From DASUPK01 sp963736685 (GTDB lineage Bacteria > Actinomycetota > Thermoleophilia > Solirubrobacterales > 70-9), in the NCBI GenBank assembly GCA_963736685.1, contig CAVTPZ010000022.1, forward strand, positions 54,028 to 118,027: a stretch of DNA of 64,000 nt. Reading direction: 5' to 3'. Position 1 is the first letter of the stretch. Every line of letters starts with the position of its first letter. The translations under genes and the position numbers were made by a program. Below the pieces are notes generated by a model that was not told the DNA's origin, did not search any database, and saw only the letters and a list, made by a program, of their open reading frames with translations. This document shows positions 19,232-27,015 of this stretch, piece by piece.

Positions 19232-20425
19232 TCACATCGCTGGGCGGGCTATATAGAGAGAGATCGCGTCGGGGAAGCCCTTCAGGACCACCTCGCCGAT
19301 CGGATCGAAGCGCAGGAAGTCCGAGTCCTTGATCGCTTTGAGGAGCGCCTCCGTCACCAGGACCTCCCCGCCGAGCGCCCTCGTCACGACCCGATGGGCG
19401 AGGTTGACGTCCCCCCCGAAGTAGTCGCCGTCCCGGAACACCGCGGCCCCGTAGTGGATCCCCACGCGCGGCTGGGGGCGCTCCTGGAACAGGGCGAGAA
19501 ACCCCACGGCCCATTCGGTCAGCGTCGCGGGCTCGGGTGAGACGACCATCACCTCGTCGCCGATCGTCTTCACGATCGTCGCCTCGTTCGGCAGCGTCGC
19601 CTCGACCGTGTCGACGAAGCGCTCGATCATGTCCAGAGCCTCCTCGTCTCCCTCCTCCTCGGTGTAGCGGGTGAACCCCGTGAGGTCGACGAAGCAGAAG
19701 GTCATCGAGACCCGCGCAAGGCCGCGGCCCGCGCCACCGATGTCCGCCTCCATGTGCCCCACCACGTCCTGCTCGATGTAGAAGCGCAGGTAGCGGTTGT
19801 GCATGTACTCCATGAGCGGGCCCGTCACCGGAATGAGATCCGCGGCGAGCTCGCCCATCTCCTCCGCGATCTGGAGCGGAGGAACCTCCTCCTGCATCAG
19901 CGGCTCGTGGACGTAGAGATGGAAGAGCCGCACCTCCGCATCGGCCACCTTCCGGATCGACTGGGCGTAGACCCGGACGAGCTGGAGGAACGCGACGAGG
20001 GGGAAGCCGGAGGCGAGGACATTCGCGCAGTGCTGCATCGCCGCGAGGTCCTGCTCGTTGAGCCTCCCCTCCGCACCCATCGGGGTTCCGAGGAGCGTCA
20101 TCAGCCGGTCGATCAGCTCCGGCTCCAGGCCGGTGAGCTCCGCGGCCTGCTGCTGGGTGTAGTGGCCCTCGGGGACCTGGAAGATGTCCTCGGCATAGCC
20201 GAACGCGAGGCGCCCCCCACGGGCCGCATCCCGGATCGCGTCGACCGAGTAGCCGCGCTCCCTCATCCGCGCGATCACCCGCGCCTGCGCCGCCGAGGCC
20301 CGCGTCCAGCGGCCGCCCTCGAGCGGGATGAGCTCCTCGTCCGCCCAGCGCTTCAGTGTCGACGTCGAAACGCCGGCGATCCTGCCCGCCTCCGCCAGCG
20401 AGATGCCGTTGACGGGAGCGCTCAT
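19232..20425 (-). CDS. MerR-type HTH fused to class III nucleotidyl cyclase
   Basis: A 397-residue fusion. Residues 7-70 form a MerR-like winged helix (LAEAGRIAGVSTSTLKRWADEELI). Residues 75-215 are helical and may sense a ligand. Residues 225-392 form a class III cyclase catalytic domain: FCFVDLTGFTRYTEEEG (first metal Asp), KTIGDEVMVV (Lys and second metal Asp) and FGGDVNLAHRV (transition-state Asn and Arg). All key residues are present, so cyclase activity is plausible. A perfect dyad lies 16 bp upstream of the start, consistent with autoregulation. The ATG has GGGGAC immediately before it. Confidence 0.85.
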   Translation of the reverse strand: MSAPVNGISLAEAGRIAGVSTSTLKRWADEELIPLEGGRWTRASAAQARVIARMRERGYSVDAIRDAARGGRLAFGYAEDIFQVPEGHYTQQQAAELTGLEPELIDRLMTLLGTPMGAEGRLNEQDLAAMQHCANVLASGFPLVAFLQLVRVYAQSIRKVADAEVRLFHLYVHEPLMQEEVPPLQIAEEMGELAADLIPVTGPLMEYMHNRYLRFYIEQDVVGHMEADIGGAGRGLARVSMTFCFVDLTGFTRYTEEEGDEEALDMIERFVDTVEATLPNEATIVKTIGDEVMVVSPEPATLTEWAVGFLALFQERPQPRVGIHYGAAVFRDGDYFGGDVNLAHRVVTRALGGEVLVTEALLKAIKDSDFLRFDPIGEVVLKGFPDAISLYIARPAM

Positions 20426-20440
20426 GTCCCCGACAGCAGC

Positions 20441-20462
20441 GACGGGGTCCCAGGACCCCGTC
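20441..20462. promoter_or_regulatory. Perfect 10-2-10 inverted repeat upstream of the HTH-cyclase gene
   Basis: GACGGGGTCC at 20441-20450, CA, then GGACCCCGTC at 20453-20462. Located 16 bp from the start codon of the HTH-cyclase gene. It may be an operator for the encoded MerR-type HTH or a leader hairpin close to the ribosome-binding site. Confidence 0.5.
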
Positions 20463-20466
20463 GCCT

Positions 20467-20483
20467 GCGGGCTTTGGGCCCGC
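20467..20483. repeat. Second leader hairpin GCGGGC-TTTGG-GCCCGC
   Basis: A perfect six-pair stem with a five-base loop, immediately beyond the 22-bp dyad. Together they give two consecutive stem-loops in the presumed leader. Apart from these I see no gene in 20426-20657. Confidence 0.4.
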
Positions 20484-20657
20484 TTCGTCGGCCAGCGGCG
20501 CTGATGCGCCTCGCAGTGTCCTGTCGCCGATCCCAGTCGCCGGGGGATCTGCGAACCGGGGACACGCTTCCGGCCCGAGATTGTTCGACCGTGCCGAGCT
20601 TACGCTCATGCCGAGCCAAGTCAATGGCGCTGAACTGGGGCATGGCTCAGGCGGCGC

Positions 20658-21086
20658 CTAGTCGACGGTGAGGTGGGGGTACTTCTCCGCGACGAGCTGG
20701 CGATACCGGGAGAAGAGAGGCTTGGTGGCCGGGAAGAGACGGAGTGCCGCGCCGGCGTCCTCGATGTTGGTGCGCATTCGCCCACGGGCGATCGCAATCG
20801 CTGGGTTCTCCCGTCCCTGGAAGACGCGGTTCGCGACGGCTGATTCCATGCTGAGCCGCAGCTTGGGGTGGATCTTGCTTCGCTGCGAGAAGTTCCAGCT
20901 CAGGCAGTGGCGCCCGCCCTCGTCACGGGAGACATTGACCACCAACTTCAGGTCGGGAAACTCCATCCGAAGCGGCGCCGCGGCGGCCCGAAGGCGGGGG
21001 CCGTCGTCCGGGTCGCTGTCGATCTCGCGCAGGACGGTGTTGAGGATGTCCTTGAGCTCCTTCTTGGTGAGAGCTTCGGCCGTCAT
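20658..21086 (-). CDS. SCP2-like sterol-carrier-fold protein
   Basis: A 142-residue cytosolic protein. The C-terminal half, with MESAVANRVFQGRENPAIAIARGRM followed by a hydrophobic helix AALRLFPATKPLFSRYRQLV, has the layout of the SCP2 sterol/lipid-carrier family (a G-x-nPx-A-x-A-x-G-R-x-R segment before the last helices). The match is by pattern only, so lipid binding is inferred. It lies 18 bp downstream of the 66-residue helical protein in the same direction. Confidence 0.55.
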   Translation of the reverse strand: MTAEALTKKELKDILNTVLREIDSDPDDGPRLRAAAAPLRMEFPDLKLVVNVSRDEGGRHCLSWNFSQRSKIHPKLRLSMESAVANRVFQGRENPAIAIARGRMRTNIEDAGAALRLFPATKPLFSRYRQLVAEKYPHLTVD

Positions 21087-21104
21087 CTGAGGTTCAACCT
21101 GAGG

Positions 21105-21305
21105 TCAAGGCTTCCGCCGTCCCCGGACGGAGGACTCGATCTTGCCGAGCTGGTCGCGGACCTCCCGGCCGCGCTTGGCGACCTCGTCGAGCAGGTCGCC
21201 GGCGCGCTCGCGCGTGCTCGCCGCCGATCCCGCCGTCGCCTCGAAGGTGCGCTCGATCGCGGAGCGCAGCGCCTCCGAAGGTTTCTCGGGCACAGGCACC
21301 TTCAT
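21105..21305 (-). CDS. Small helical protein, phasin-like
   Basis: A 66-residue, highly charged protein predicted to be one long amphipathic helix (ALRSAIERTFEATAGSAASTRERAGDLLDEVAKRGREV), ending in a basic tail. The heptad pattern and the repeated 'RERAGDLLDEV' type segment resemble phasin-like granule proteins. No domain can be assigned with certainty. The start codon is 41 bp from the divergent phosphorylase gene. Confidence 0.55.
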   Translation of the reverse strand: MKVPVPEKPSEALRSAIERTFEATAGSAASTRERAGDLLDEVAKRGREVRDQLGKIESSVRGRRKP

Positions 21306-21346
21306 GAGCGCAGCCTACCCCCGCACGACGCCCATATGCTCGCGCT

Positions 21347-22063
21347 GTGCCACATCACCTCAGGCCGAGCACCCCATACGCATCCGACGTGCTCTTGCCC
21401 GGAGACCCGGGCCGCGCTCTCGCCCTCGCTCAGCAGCTGCTGACCGGGGCGAAGATGAGCAATCACGCCCGCGGGCTCTGGGGATATACGGGACAGACAC
21501 CCGAGGGTCGCCCGCTCAGCATCCAATCGACGGGCATGGGCGGCCCAAGTGCGGCGATCGTCCTCCAGGAGCTCGCCGAGCTCGGGGTGAAGCGGGCCGT
21601 CCGCGTGGGGACCTGCGGAGCCCTCGACCCCGGGCTCAAGCACGGCGACCTGGTCGTCGCCGGCCAGGCCCTGGCGGAGGACGGAGCCAGTCGCGCCCTC
21701 GGTGCCGGCGAGACCGCTGAGCCAGATCCGGAGCTGACAGCAAGGTTGGTCGCAGGCCTGCCCGGAGAGGCCGTCCCCGCCTGCGTCGTGACGACCGACC
21801 TCTTCTACGACGACGCCACTGGCCAGGGCGGGGCCGCGCGCCCCCGCGCGGACGCCTGGCGGCGGCGTGGGGCGGTCGGCGTGGAGATGGAGGCGGCGAC
21901 CGTGTTCACGCTGGGCCGTCGCCTCGGAGTCGCCGCCGCCTGTGTGCTGATCGTCTCGGACACGTTCGACGAAGGGGGGCGGAGACGGATCGAGGACGAC
22001 GACCTGGCCGAGGCGGTCGAGCGCCTGGGGGTGCTGGCCGCTGCGGCCCTCAACCCCGAGTAG
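21347..22063 (+). CDS. Purine-nucleoside/uridine phosphorylase family protein
   Basis: A 238-residue enzyme of the hexameric PNP/uridine phosphorylase family, which cleaves nucleosides with phosphate. Signature segments are LLPGDPGRAL (phosphate loop), STGMGGPSAAIVLQEL, RVGTCGALD (catalytic loop), GVEMEAATVFTLGRR (ribose-binding Glu-Met-Glu) and VSDTFDEGG (base-binding Asp). The SDTF with Asp fits purine specificity, but uridine is not excluded. A GTG start gives the expected N-terminus. Its 3' end overlaps the convergent helical-protein gene by 14 bp. Confidence 0.87.
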   Translation: MPHHLRPSTPYASDVLLPGDPGRALALAQQLLTGAKMSNHARGLWGYTGQTPEGRPLSIQSTGMGGPSAAIVLQELAELGVKRAVRVGTCGALDPGLKHGDLVVAGQALAEDGASRALGAGETAEPDPELTARLVAGLPGEAVPACVVTTDLFYDDATGQGGAARPRADAWRRRGAVGVEMEAATVFTLGRRLGVAAACVLIVSDTFDEGGRRRIEDDDLAEAVERLGVLAAAALNPE

Positions 22064-22400
22064 AGGGTCCGGGTCGCGAGGCCTCGCGGTCCTGCCTGAG
22101 CGCCCTCAGCTCGCGGGTCACCTCGTCCAGCTGGTCCTCGACCTCCTCGAGGCGCTCCGAGACGGCACGCAGGCGACGGGCGAGGCGGTCGACGTCGTTG
22201 CCGGTGGGCAGGTTCAGGTTCCGGATCGCGCTGGCGCCCGCCTGGGAGGCGCGCTCGCGCGCGCCCAGGGCGACCTGCAACGCCTGGTTCATCCAGGGGT
22301 TGTCGACCATCAGCTGAGCTAGGTCGCCCAGCGCCCCCTCGCCTCGCGAGGAGATCCGATCACGTATGCCGTCGCCGCCTTCCTCGTCCATATCGTTCAC
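22050..22400 (-). CDS. Coiled-coil protein, phasin-like
   Basis: A 116-residue soluble protein. A middle segment (LAQLMVDNPWMNQALQVALGARERASQAGASAIRNLNLPT) precedes a clear C-terminal coiled coil (VDRLARRLRAVSERLEEVEDQLDEVTRELRALRQD). This arrangement, with NLPTxxDVxxL before the coil, is seen in phasin-like/polyhydroxyalkanoate-granule-associated proteins. No enzyme for PHA synthesis is in the window, so the role is uncertain. Confidence 0.6.
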   Translation of the reverse strand: MNDMDEEGGDGIRDRISSRGEGALGDLAQLMVDNPWMNQALQVALGARERASQAGASAIRNLNLPTGNDVDRLARRLRAVSERLEEVEDQLDEVTRELRALRQDREASRPGPSTRG

Positions 22401-22453
22401 GCACGGTACCGCGACGGATTGCGTCAGGGGGGGTTATCTGGAACGCATGGAGG

Positions 22454-22503
22454 CCGCCCATTGTTTACCGTTCTAGTCAACTATGTTTTTGGCGTTAGGG
22501 ACG
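22454..22503 (+). promoter_or_regulatory. AT-rich promoter region of the peptidoglycan hydrolase gene
   Basis: An unusually AT-rich patch for this genome: TTGTTT near 22459 and TATGTT about 15 bp later could serve as -35 and -10 boxes. Transcription from here would give a leader of roughly 110 nt before the ATG at 22619. The remainder of 22401-22618 contains no gene. Confidence 0.35.
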
Positions 22504-22618
22504 ACGGTTCCCCGTTGCAAAGCTCTGGGGGAGTCAGTAGCGTCCGCCGTGCCTGCAGGTGCGGGGAGGTCGCGACCGGCAGACCCACAGGGTTTCGCGG
22601 GCAGGATCGGCTAGCCAA

Positions 22619-25054
22619 ATGACCAGAAAGCTTCTCCTAATCATCGCCCTCGGCGTATCGCTGGCGATCATCGCTGCGGGAACGGCGACCTCGATCACCG
22701 TCGGGAACACCCAGGTCACCTCGCCGACCGACGGTGCCCTGCCGGCATGCTCGAACCTGAACGACGACGATGGCGACGGTCTCGTCGACCTCGGCGACCC
22801 GGGCTGCACCAGCCCCCTCGACACCTCCGAGTACAACGCTCCCACCTCAGGGGGCTCCGGCGGCGGCTCGACCGGGAGCACCACCACCTCCGGGGGTTCG
22901 GGCAGCACCACGACGACAGGCGGAGGGACGACGACCACGAGCGGTGGCTCACACGGCAGCGGCGGCGGCAAGGCCGGCAAGAAGACCACCAGCGGCGGCA
23001 AGACGCCGGGGCTCTTCGGCAAGCAGGCGAAGAAGGGCCAGGGCGCCAAGCAGATCGCGGAGACGGAGAAGGACAAGATCGAGCACCCCGCCCTCCGAAA
23101 CCCCGACGGCTCCCCCGCCAGCACCAACCCGAGCCTGACCGTCGCCCAGTTCGGCCCCGCCCCGATCGGCGTGCCCAACTTCGTCATCGACTCCTTCGAG
23201 ATCCCGCCCTTCCTGTTGCCGATCTACCAGTCCTGCGGCACCGAGTACGGGATCCCCTGGCAGGTGCTCGCCGGGATCAACAAGATCGAGACCGCTTTCG
23301 GCACCAACCTGAACGTCTCCTCGGCAGGCGCCGAGGGCTGGATGCAGTTCATCCCCTCCACCTGGGCGGCCTACGGGGTGGACGCCAACAACGACGGCAA
23401 GAAGGACCCGTATAACCCCGTCGATGCGATCTGCGCCGCGGCCCGCTACCTGCGGGCGGCCGGCGGCGATCACAACGTGCGCCAGGCGATCTTCGCCTAC
23501 AACCACGCCGACTGGTACGTCGACGAGGTGCTGCTCTACGCCAACCAGTACGGCAAGCTCCCCGACGCCCTGGTCGGCTCGCTCACCGGCCTCACCGAGG
23601 GCGCGCACTTCCCGGTGGCCGCGGATGCGCGCTACGCGGACGACATCAACGACGCGGCGGTGCTCGCCCGTTCGAACACCGCCCGGAAGACGGCCGGCAA
23701 CGCCGCGGACGTCGTCAGCTCCGACGCCACCCGCCGAAGCATCAACATCTACTCGAGCCTTAACGCTCCCGTCGTCGCCGTCAACGACGGGGTGATCAAG
23801 AAGATCGGGGACAACTCAAAGCTTGGCCGCTACATCGTGCTCCAGGACGCCTACGGCAACCAGTACACCTACGCGCACCTCGGCTCGATCGCAGCGACAC
23901 ATCCGGTGCCGCGCCAGCAGGGCCTCTCCTCGAAGGACTTCAAGCTCGAGACGCCCAACAAGGACTCGACCCCGACCGCCGCGGCGACCGCCGGAGACAA
24001 CTCGGGCGGGGGCTCGGCGAAGGCGGCCACGCCGGTGGCTCACAGCGCCCCGGCCAACTCCGAGAACGCCCGCCAGCGGCTCTTCGCCCTGCCGCGCCGT
24101 TCGGGCAACGCGAACCAGTCGAGCGTCGGCGGGCAGATCGACCAGCTTCTCGGCCGCAGCGTCCCCGGCTACGAGACCTTCAAGTCGGCTCTCTCCTCGA
24201 GCGTCCAGTTCGACTCCAACACCATGGCGCTGAAGCCCCTGAAGAAGGGCTCCAAGGTCACCGGCGGCACCGTGATCGGCCGGGTCGGCCGGGTCGACGC
24301 CTCGCCGCCCCACCTGAACTTCGCGATCCGCCCCGCCGGCCGCGGAGCCCCCACGATCGACCCGAAGCCGATCCTCGACGGCTGGAAGCTGCTCGAGACC
24401 ACCGCGATCTACCGCGCCGCCGACAAGAACCCCTTCACCGACAATCCGACCGTCAGCCAGGTCCTGCTGATGTCGAAGGGGGCGCTCGAGCAGCGGGTGC
24501 TGAACGACCCGGCCCTCTCGATCTATTCCTGCGGGCGAAACGACATCCAGACCGGCCAGATCGATCGCCGCGTGCTCGCGGTGATGGAGTACCTGGTCAC
24601 CAAGGGCTACCACCTCACGATCACCTCGCTTAAGTGCGGGCACTCCTACCTGACCGCCGGGGGCAACGTCTCGGCTCACTCCTACGGCGATGCGGTCGAC
24701 ATCGCCGCGGTCAACGGCATCCCGATCGCCGGCCACCAGGGCCCCGGCACGATCACCGAAGCCGTGATCAAGGACCTGCTGCTGCTGCAGGGCTCGATGC
24801 GCCCCGCCCAGATCATCTCCCTGATGGACCTCGGCCCTCCCACCTTCATCCTGCCTGACCACTGGAATCACATCCACGTCGGCTACACCTTCACCACCGC
24901 CGGCAGCCAGATCAAGCAGCTCGGCGAGATCCTCAAGCCCGAGCAGTGGCAGCGCCTGATCCAGCGCCTCGGCCAGATCCAGAACCCGAAGGTGCCGTCT
25001 AAGCCCTCCGCGGCCGCGCTGCCGGCCAAGGGCGACAGCAACACCAACGACTAG
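22619..25054 (+). CDS. Secreted multidomain peptidoglycan hydrolase (SLT + degenerate M23 + M15-like)
   Basis: An 811-residue exported protein. It has an N-terminal signal/anchor helix (residues 4-25) and a Ca-binding-like loop NDDDGDGLVDLGDPGC (48-63). A Ser/Thr/Gly linker (75-130) is followed by an SLT transglycosylase domain (195-330) with catalytic Glu in NKIETAFG and the signature AEGWMQFIPSTW. Next come an M23-like fold (372-582), whose usual second-motif HxH reads HLNF and whose first zinc motif is missing, and an M15/VanY-like domain (645-760) with HSYGDAVDI and HIHVGY. It likely cleaves glycan and peptide. The ATG after the promoter-like region begins the signal peptide. Confidence 0.86.
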   Translation: MTRKLLLIIALGVSLAIIAAGTATSITVGNTQVTSPTDGALPACSNLNDDDGDGLVDLGDPGCTSPLDTSEYNAPTSGGSGGGSTGSTTTSGGSGSTTTTGGGTTTTSGGSHGSGGGKAGKKTTSGGKTPGLFGKQAKKGQGAKQIAETEKDKIEHPALRNPDGSPASTNPSLTVAQFGPAPIGVPNFVIDSFEIPPFLLPIYQSCGTEYGIPWQVLAGINKIETAFGTNLNVSSAGAEGWMQFIPSTWAAYGVDANNDGKKDPYNPVDAICAAARYLRAAGGDHNVRQAIFAYNHADWYVDEVLLYANQYGKLPDALVGSLTGLTEGAHFPVAADARYADDINDAAVLARSNTARKTAGNAADVVSSDATRRSINIYSSLNAPVVAVNDGVIKKIGDNSKLGRYIVLQDAYGNQYTYAHLGSIAATHPVPRQQGLSSKDFKLETPNKDSTPTAAATAGDNSGGGSAKAATPVAHSAPANSENARQRLFALPRRSGNANQSSVGGQIDQLLGRSVPGYETFKSALSSSVQFDSNTMALKPLKKGSKVTGGTVIGRVGRVDASPPHLNFAIRPAGRGAPTIDPKPILDGWKLLETTAIYRAADKNPFTDNPTVSQVLLMSKGALEQRVLNDPALSIYSCGRNDIQTGQIDRRVLAVMEYLVTKGYHLTITSLKCGHSYLTAGGNVSAHSYGDAVDIAAVNGIPIAGHQGPGTITEAVIKDLLLLQGSMRPAQIISLMDLGPPTFILPDHWNHIHVGYTFTTAGSQIKQLGEILKPEQWQRLIQRLGQIQNPKVPSKPSAAALPAKGDSNTND

Positions 25055-25148
25055 CGTCGGCCCCACGGCTCAGCCTGCGATCACCCGAGCCACCTTCGTT
25101 CAGCTGGAGCTGGCGGGGAAGATCGGGCTGCCCGAGGGCCGCTACCTG

Positions 25149-25787
25149 GTGCGCGACGGCGAGGCCGAGCGGGTCCTGATCGTCGAGCAGCTCGGGGCCC
25201 CACGGCCAAGGCGCCGGACCGGCAGACGCTCGAAGCCCGTCGAGCCGCGCGATCCCGAGGAGACGCCGGTGACGCGGGTGACGATCACGGGCGACCGGCT
25301 GGAGGACCCTGCCGAGGGCGCCGCCTGGCTCAAGCGGATGATGAGCGGCCAGGGGGCGGATGAGGTCAGGGCCGCCACGCGGATCGTCAACCGAGCGCTC
25401 GATGCGCTTCGTGCGGCCGCGAAGGACCCGCTGGTCCAGGACATCGGCGCGAGCAAGGCGCTCGCCGTTCGACTCGGCTACGGAACCGGTGACGAGCTCG
25501 CCGACGGAAGCTGGACCGAGGCGAGGGAGCTTTCCCGCCCACGACGGGGACGACTTGACGATGTCGATCCAACCTCGCGCGTGGCAGCCGTGCTCGCGGG
25601 CCGCGATCAGGTGCACCCGGCCGAGACCCTGATGCTCCGCGCGAGGCTCGACGCCCAGCAGGGACGGCGGACCGAGGCCGTCTACGGGCTTCGTGCGGCC
25701 CGCGCGGCGCTCGAGGAACAGCCGAGCGACCGGCGGAAGAAGCTGATGGAGGAGCTCGCGGCGATCGAGGAGAAGCTGAACGACTAG
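25149..25787 (+). CDS. Hypothetical protein with helical C-terminal half
   Basis: A 212-residue protein of unknown function that follows the hydrolase gene by about 95 bp. The frame stays open upstream, and codons from about 25080 translate to a protein-like FVQLELAGKIGLPEGRYLV, so the true start may be an unusual codon before the GTG used here. The N-terminal part ends in a basic linker (GAPRPRRRTGRRSK). The C-terminal 90 residues contain a TPR-like pair of helices (AETLMLRARLDAQQGRRTEA). Its stop shares CTAG with the convergent gene. Confidence 0.65.
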   Translation: MRDGEAERVLIVEQLGAPRPRRRTGRRSKPVEPRDPEETPVTRVTITGDRLEDPAEGAAWLKRMMSGQGADEVRAATRIVNRALDALRAAAKDPLVQDIGASKALAVRLGYGTGDELADGSWTEARELSRPRRGRLDDVDPTSRVAAVLAGRDQVHPAETLMLRARLDAQQGRRTEAVYGLRAARAALEEQPSDRRKKLMEELAAIEEKLND

Positions 25788-26062
25788 GGATCCGGCGTAA
25801 ACCCGTGGTAGAGCCCTTCGCCGACGAGCGCCTGCCGAACCCTGGCGATCGCGTCGTCCGGAGCGCGAGCGTGCACGGCGACTATGTACTCCACCGCCGC
25901 CGGCCCCTCGCGCTCCTCGGAGCGTCGCTCGAGCAGGGAGATGCCTGCGATCGAGAGAGCATCCATCGCCCTGCCTGTCAGGCCGGGTCCGCTGAAGCGG
26001 ACGCAATGGCGCGTGAGCGTTCCGACATTCATGTCCGTCTTCAAACGCGAGTCCGCGGGCAA
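25784..26062 (-). CDS. Hypothetical protein
   Basis: A 92-residue protein, unrecognised. The core (LTGRAMDALSIAGISLLERRSEEREGPAAVEYIVAV) reads like a small alpha/beta fold with a repeated beta strand pattern, and it ends GLYHGFTPDP. A start a few codons inside, at MNVGTL, would also fit. It overlaps the convergent gene by the four bases CTAG and has an AT-richer 190-bp region upstream that contains a strong terminator hairpin. Confidence 0.5.
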   Translation of the reverse strand: MPADSRLKTDMNVGTLTRHCVRFSGPGLTGRAMDALSIAGISLLERRSEEREGPAAVEYIVAVHARAPDDAIARVRQALVGEGLYHGFTPDP

Positions 26063-26167
26063 AGGAGCGGGTGCCCTTCGTTAAGGCTGGATGTTGCTCC
26101 TCTCGCCGCTTGCCGATGTCATTTCCAAGAAGCGCTTGGGAAGAAAAGCCCGACTCAGCTGCGTGCC

Positions 26168-26204
26168 GGGCGCTTTTTCGACCGTAGAGGATGAAAAAGC
26201 GCCC
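26168..26204. terminator. Strong bidirectional terminator hairpin
   Basis: GGGCGCTTTTTC at 26168-26179 is the exact complement of GAAAAAGCGCCC at 26193-26204, with a 13-nt loop. The T and A runs lie inside the arms. It is downstream of the sirtuin gene on the minus strand and closes the fadN-like/sirtuin transcript. Confidence 0.7.
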
Positions 26205-26253
26205 CGGACCGCACGTAAGCGCCAGTACAGCCAAGACCGCCGACATCGGTTTG

Positions 26254-27015
26254 CTAGCCCAGAGCCGCGAGGACAGCCTCGAGGTCGGCGACCACGTCAC
26301 CGTCCATGCGGACCGCCGCATCGGGATCGAACGGGGTTGGGCCCTTGGTGATCACGGCGATACGGCCGCCGCGTCCCATCGTCACCGCCGGAAGCCCGGC
26401 GACGGGATAGACCTCGAGCGAGGATCCGATGCAGAGCATCAGGTCGGCGCGGGACGCCAGCGCCTCGGCCTCGGCCATGGCCTCGGCGGGCAGCAGCTCG
26501 CCGAACAGCACGACGTCCGGTTTGACCGGCCCGGAGCAGTAGGAGCAGAGGGCCACGCCGTCGTCGCCGAAGAGATCGTCGACGTGCTCGATCGGAAAGT
26601 GCGCGCCGCAGCTCTGGCAGCTCGAGCTCCGGATGGAGCCGTGCACCTCGATCACCCGATCCGACCCGGCCTTGACGTGAAGCATGTCGATGTTCTGGGT
26701 GATCACGGCCTCGAGCAGGCCTCGCCGCTCGAGCTCCGCCAGCGCCTCGTGGGCGCCGTTCGGCTCCCTGTCCCCGAGCTGGTGGAACCGCGGCCGGTAA
26801 AACGTCCAGAACTTCGCCGGGTCACCGCGGAAGGCGTCGATGTGCGCGACCTCCATCGGATCCACGTTCTCCCAGAGCCCCTCCCCGGGCGAGCGGAAGT
26901 CGGGAATCCCACTCGGGACAGAGATCCCAGCTCCGGTCAGAGCGACGGTGCAGGAGCTCTCGCGAATCAGCTCCGCGAGCCGCTGCGCCTGGTCTGTGGC
27001 TACTTGCCCTGCCAC
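26254..27015 (-). CDS. NAD-dependent protein deacylase, sirtuin (Sir2 family)
   Basis: Removes acyl groups from lysines using NAD. The 253 residues contain TGAGISVPSGIPDFRS, the NAD motif TQNIDMLH, the catalytic His in VIEVHGSI, a zinc site of two Cys pairs (CQSC and CSYC), PDVVLFGE and GSSLEVYPVA. The best start is the GTG that lies inside the last codons of the upstream beta-oxidation gene (overlap of 16 bp), consistent with translational coupling. The longer open frame reads antisense-like residues and is discarded. Confidence 0.92.
   Translation of the reverse strand: MAGQVATDQAQRLAELIRESSCTVALTGAGISVPSGIPDFRSPGEGLWENVDPMEVAHIDAFRGDPAKFWTFYRPRFHQLGDREPNGAHEALAELERRGLLEAVITQNIDMLHVKAGSDRVIEVHGSIRSSSCQSCGAHFPIEHVDDLFGDDGVALCSYCSGPVKPDVVLFGELLPAEAMAEAEALASRADLMLCIGSSLEVYPVAGLPAVTMGRGGRIAVITKGPTPFDPDAAVRMDGDVVADLEAVLAALG

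Noticed and set aside
22504..22618. c-di-AMP (ydaO) riboswitch upstream of the cell-wall hydrolase
   Set aside because: The position is right, but I could not find the conserved consensus blocks, so it is listed only as a leader of interest.
23816..25066. 416-codon minus-strand frame over the peptidoglycan hydrolase
   Set aside because: Antisense to intact SLT/M15 coding sequence; no ribosome-binding site or domain.
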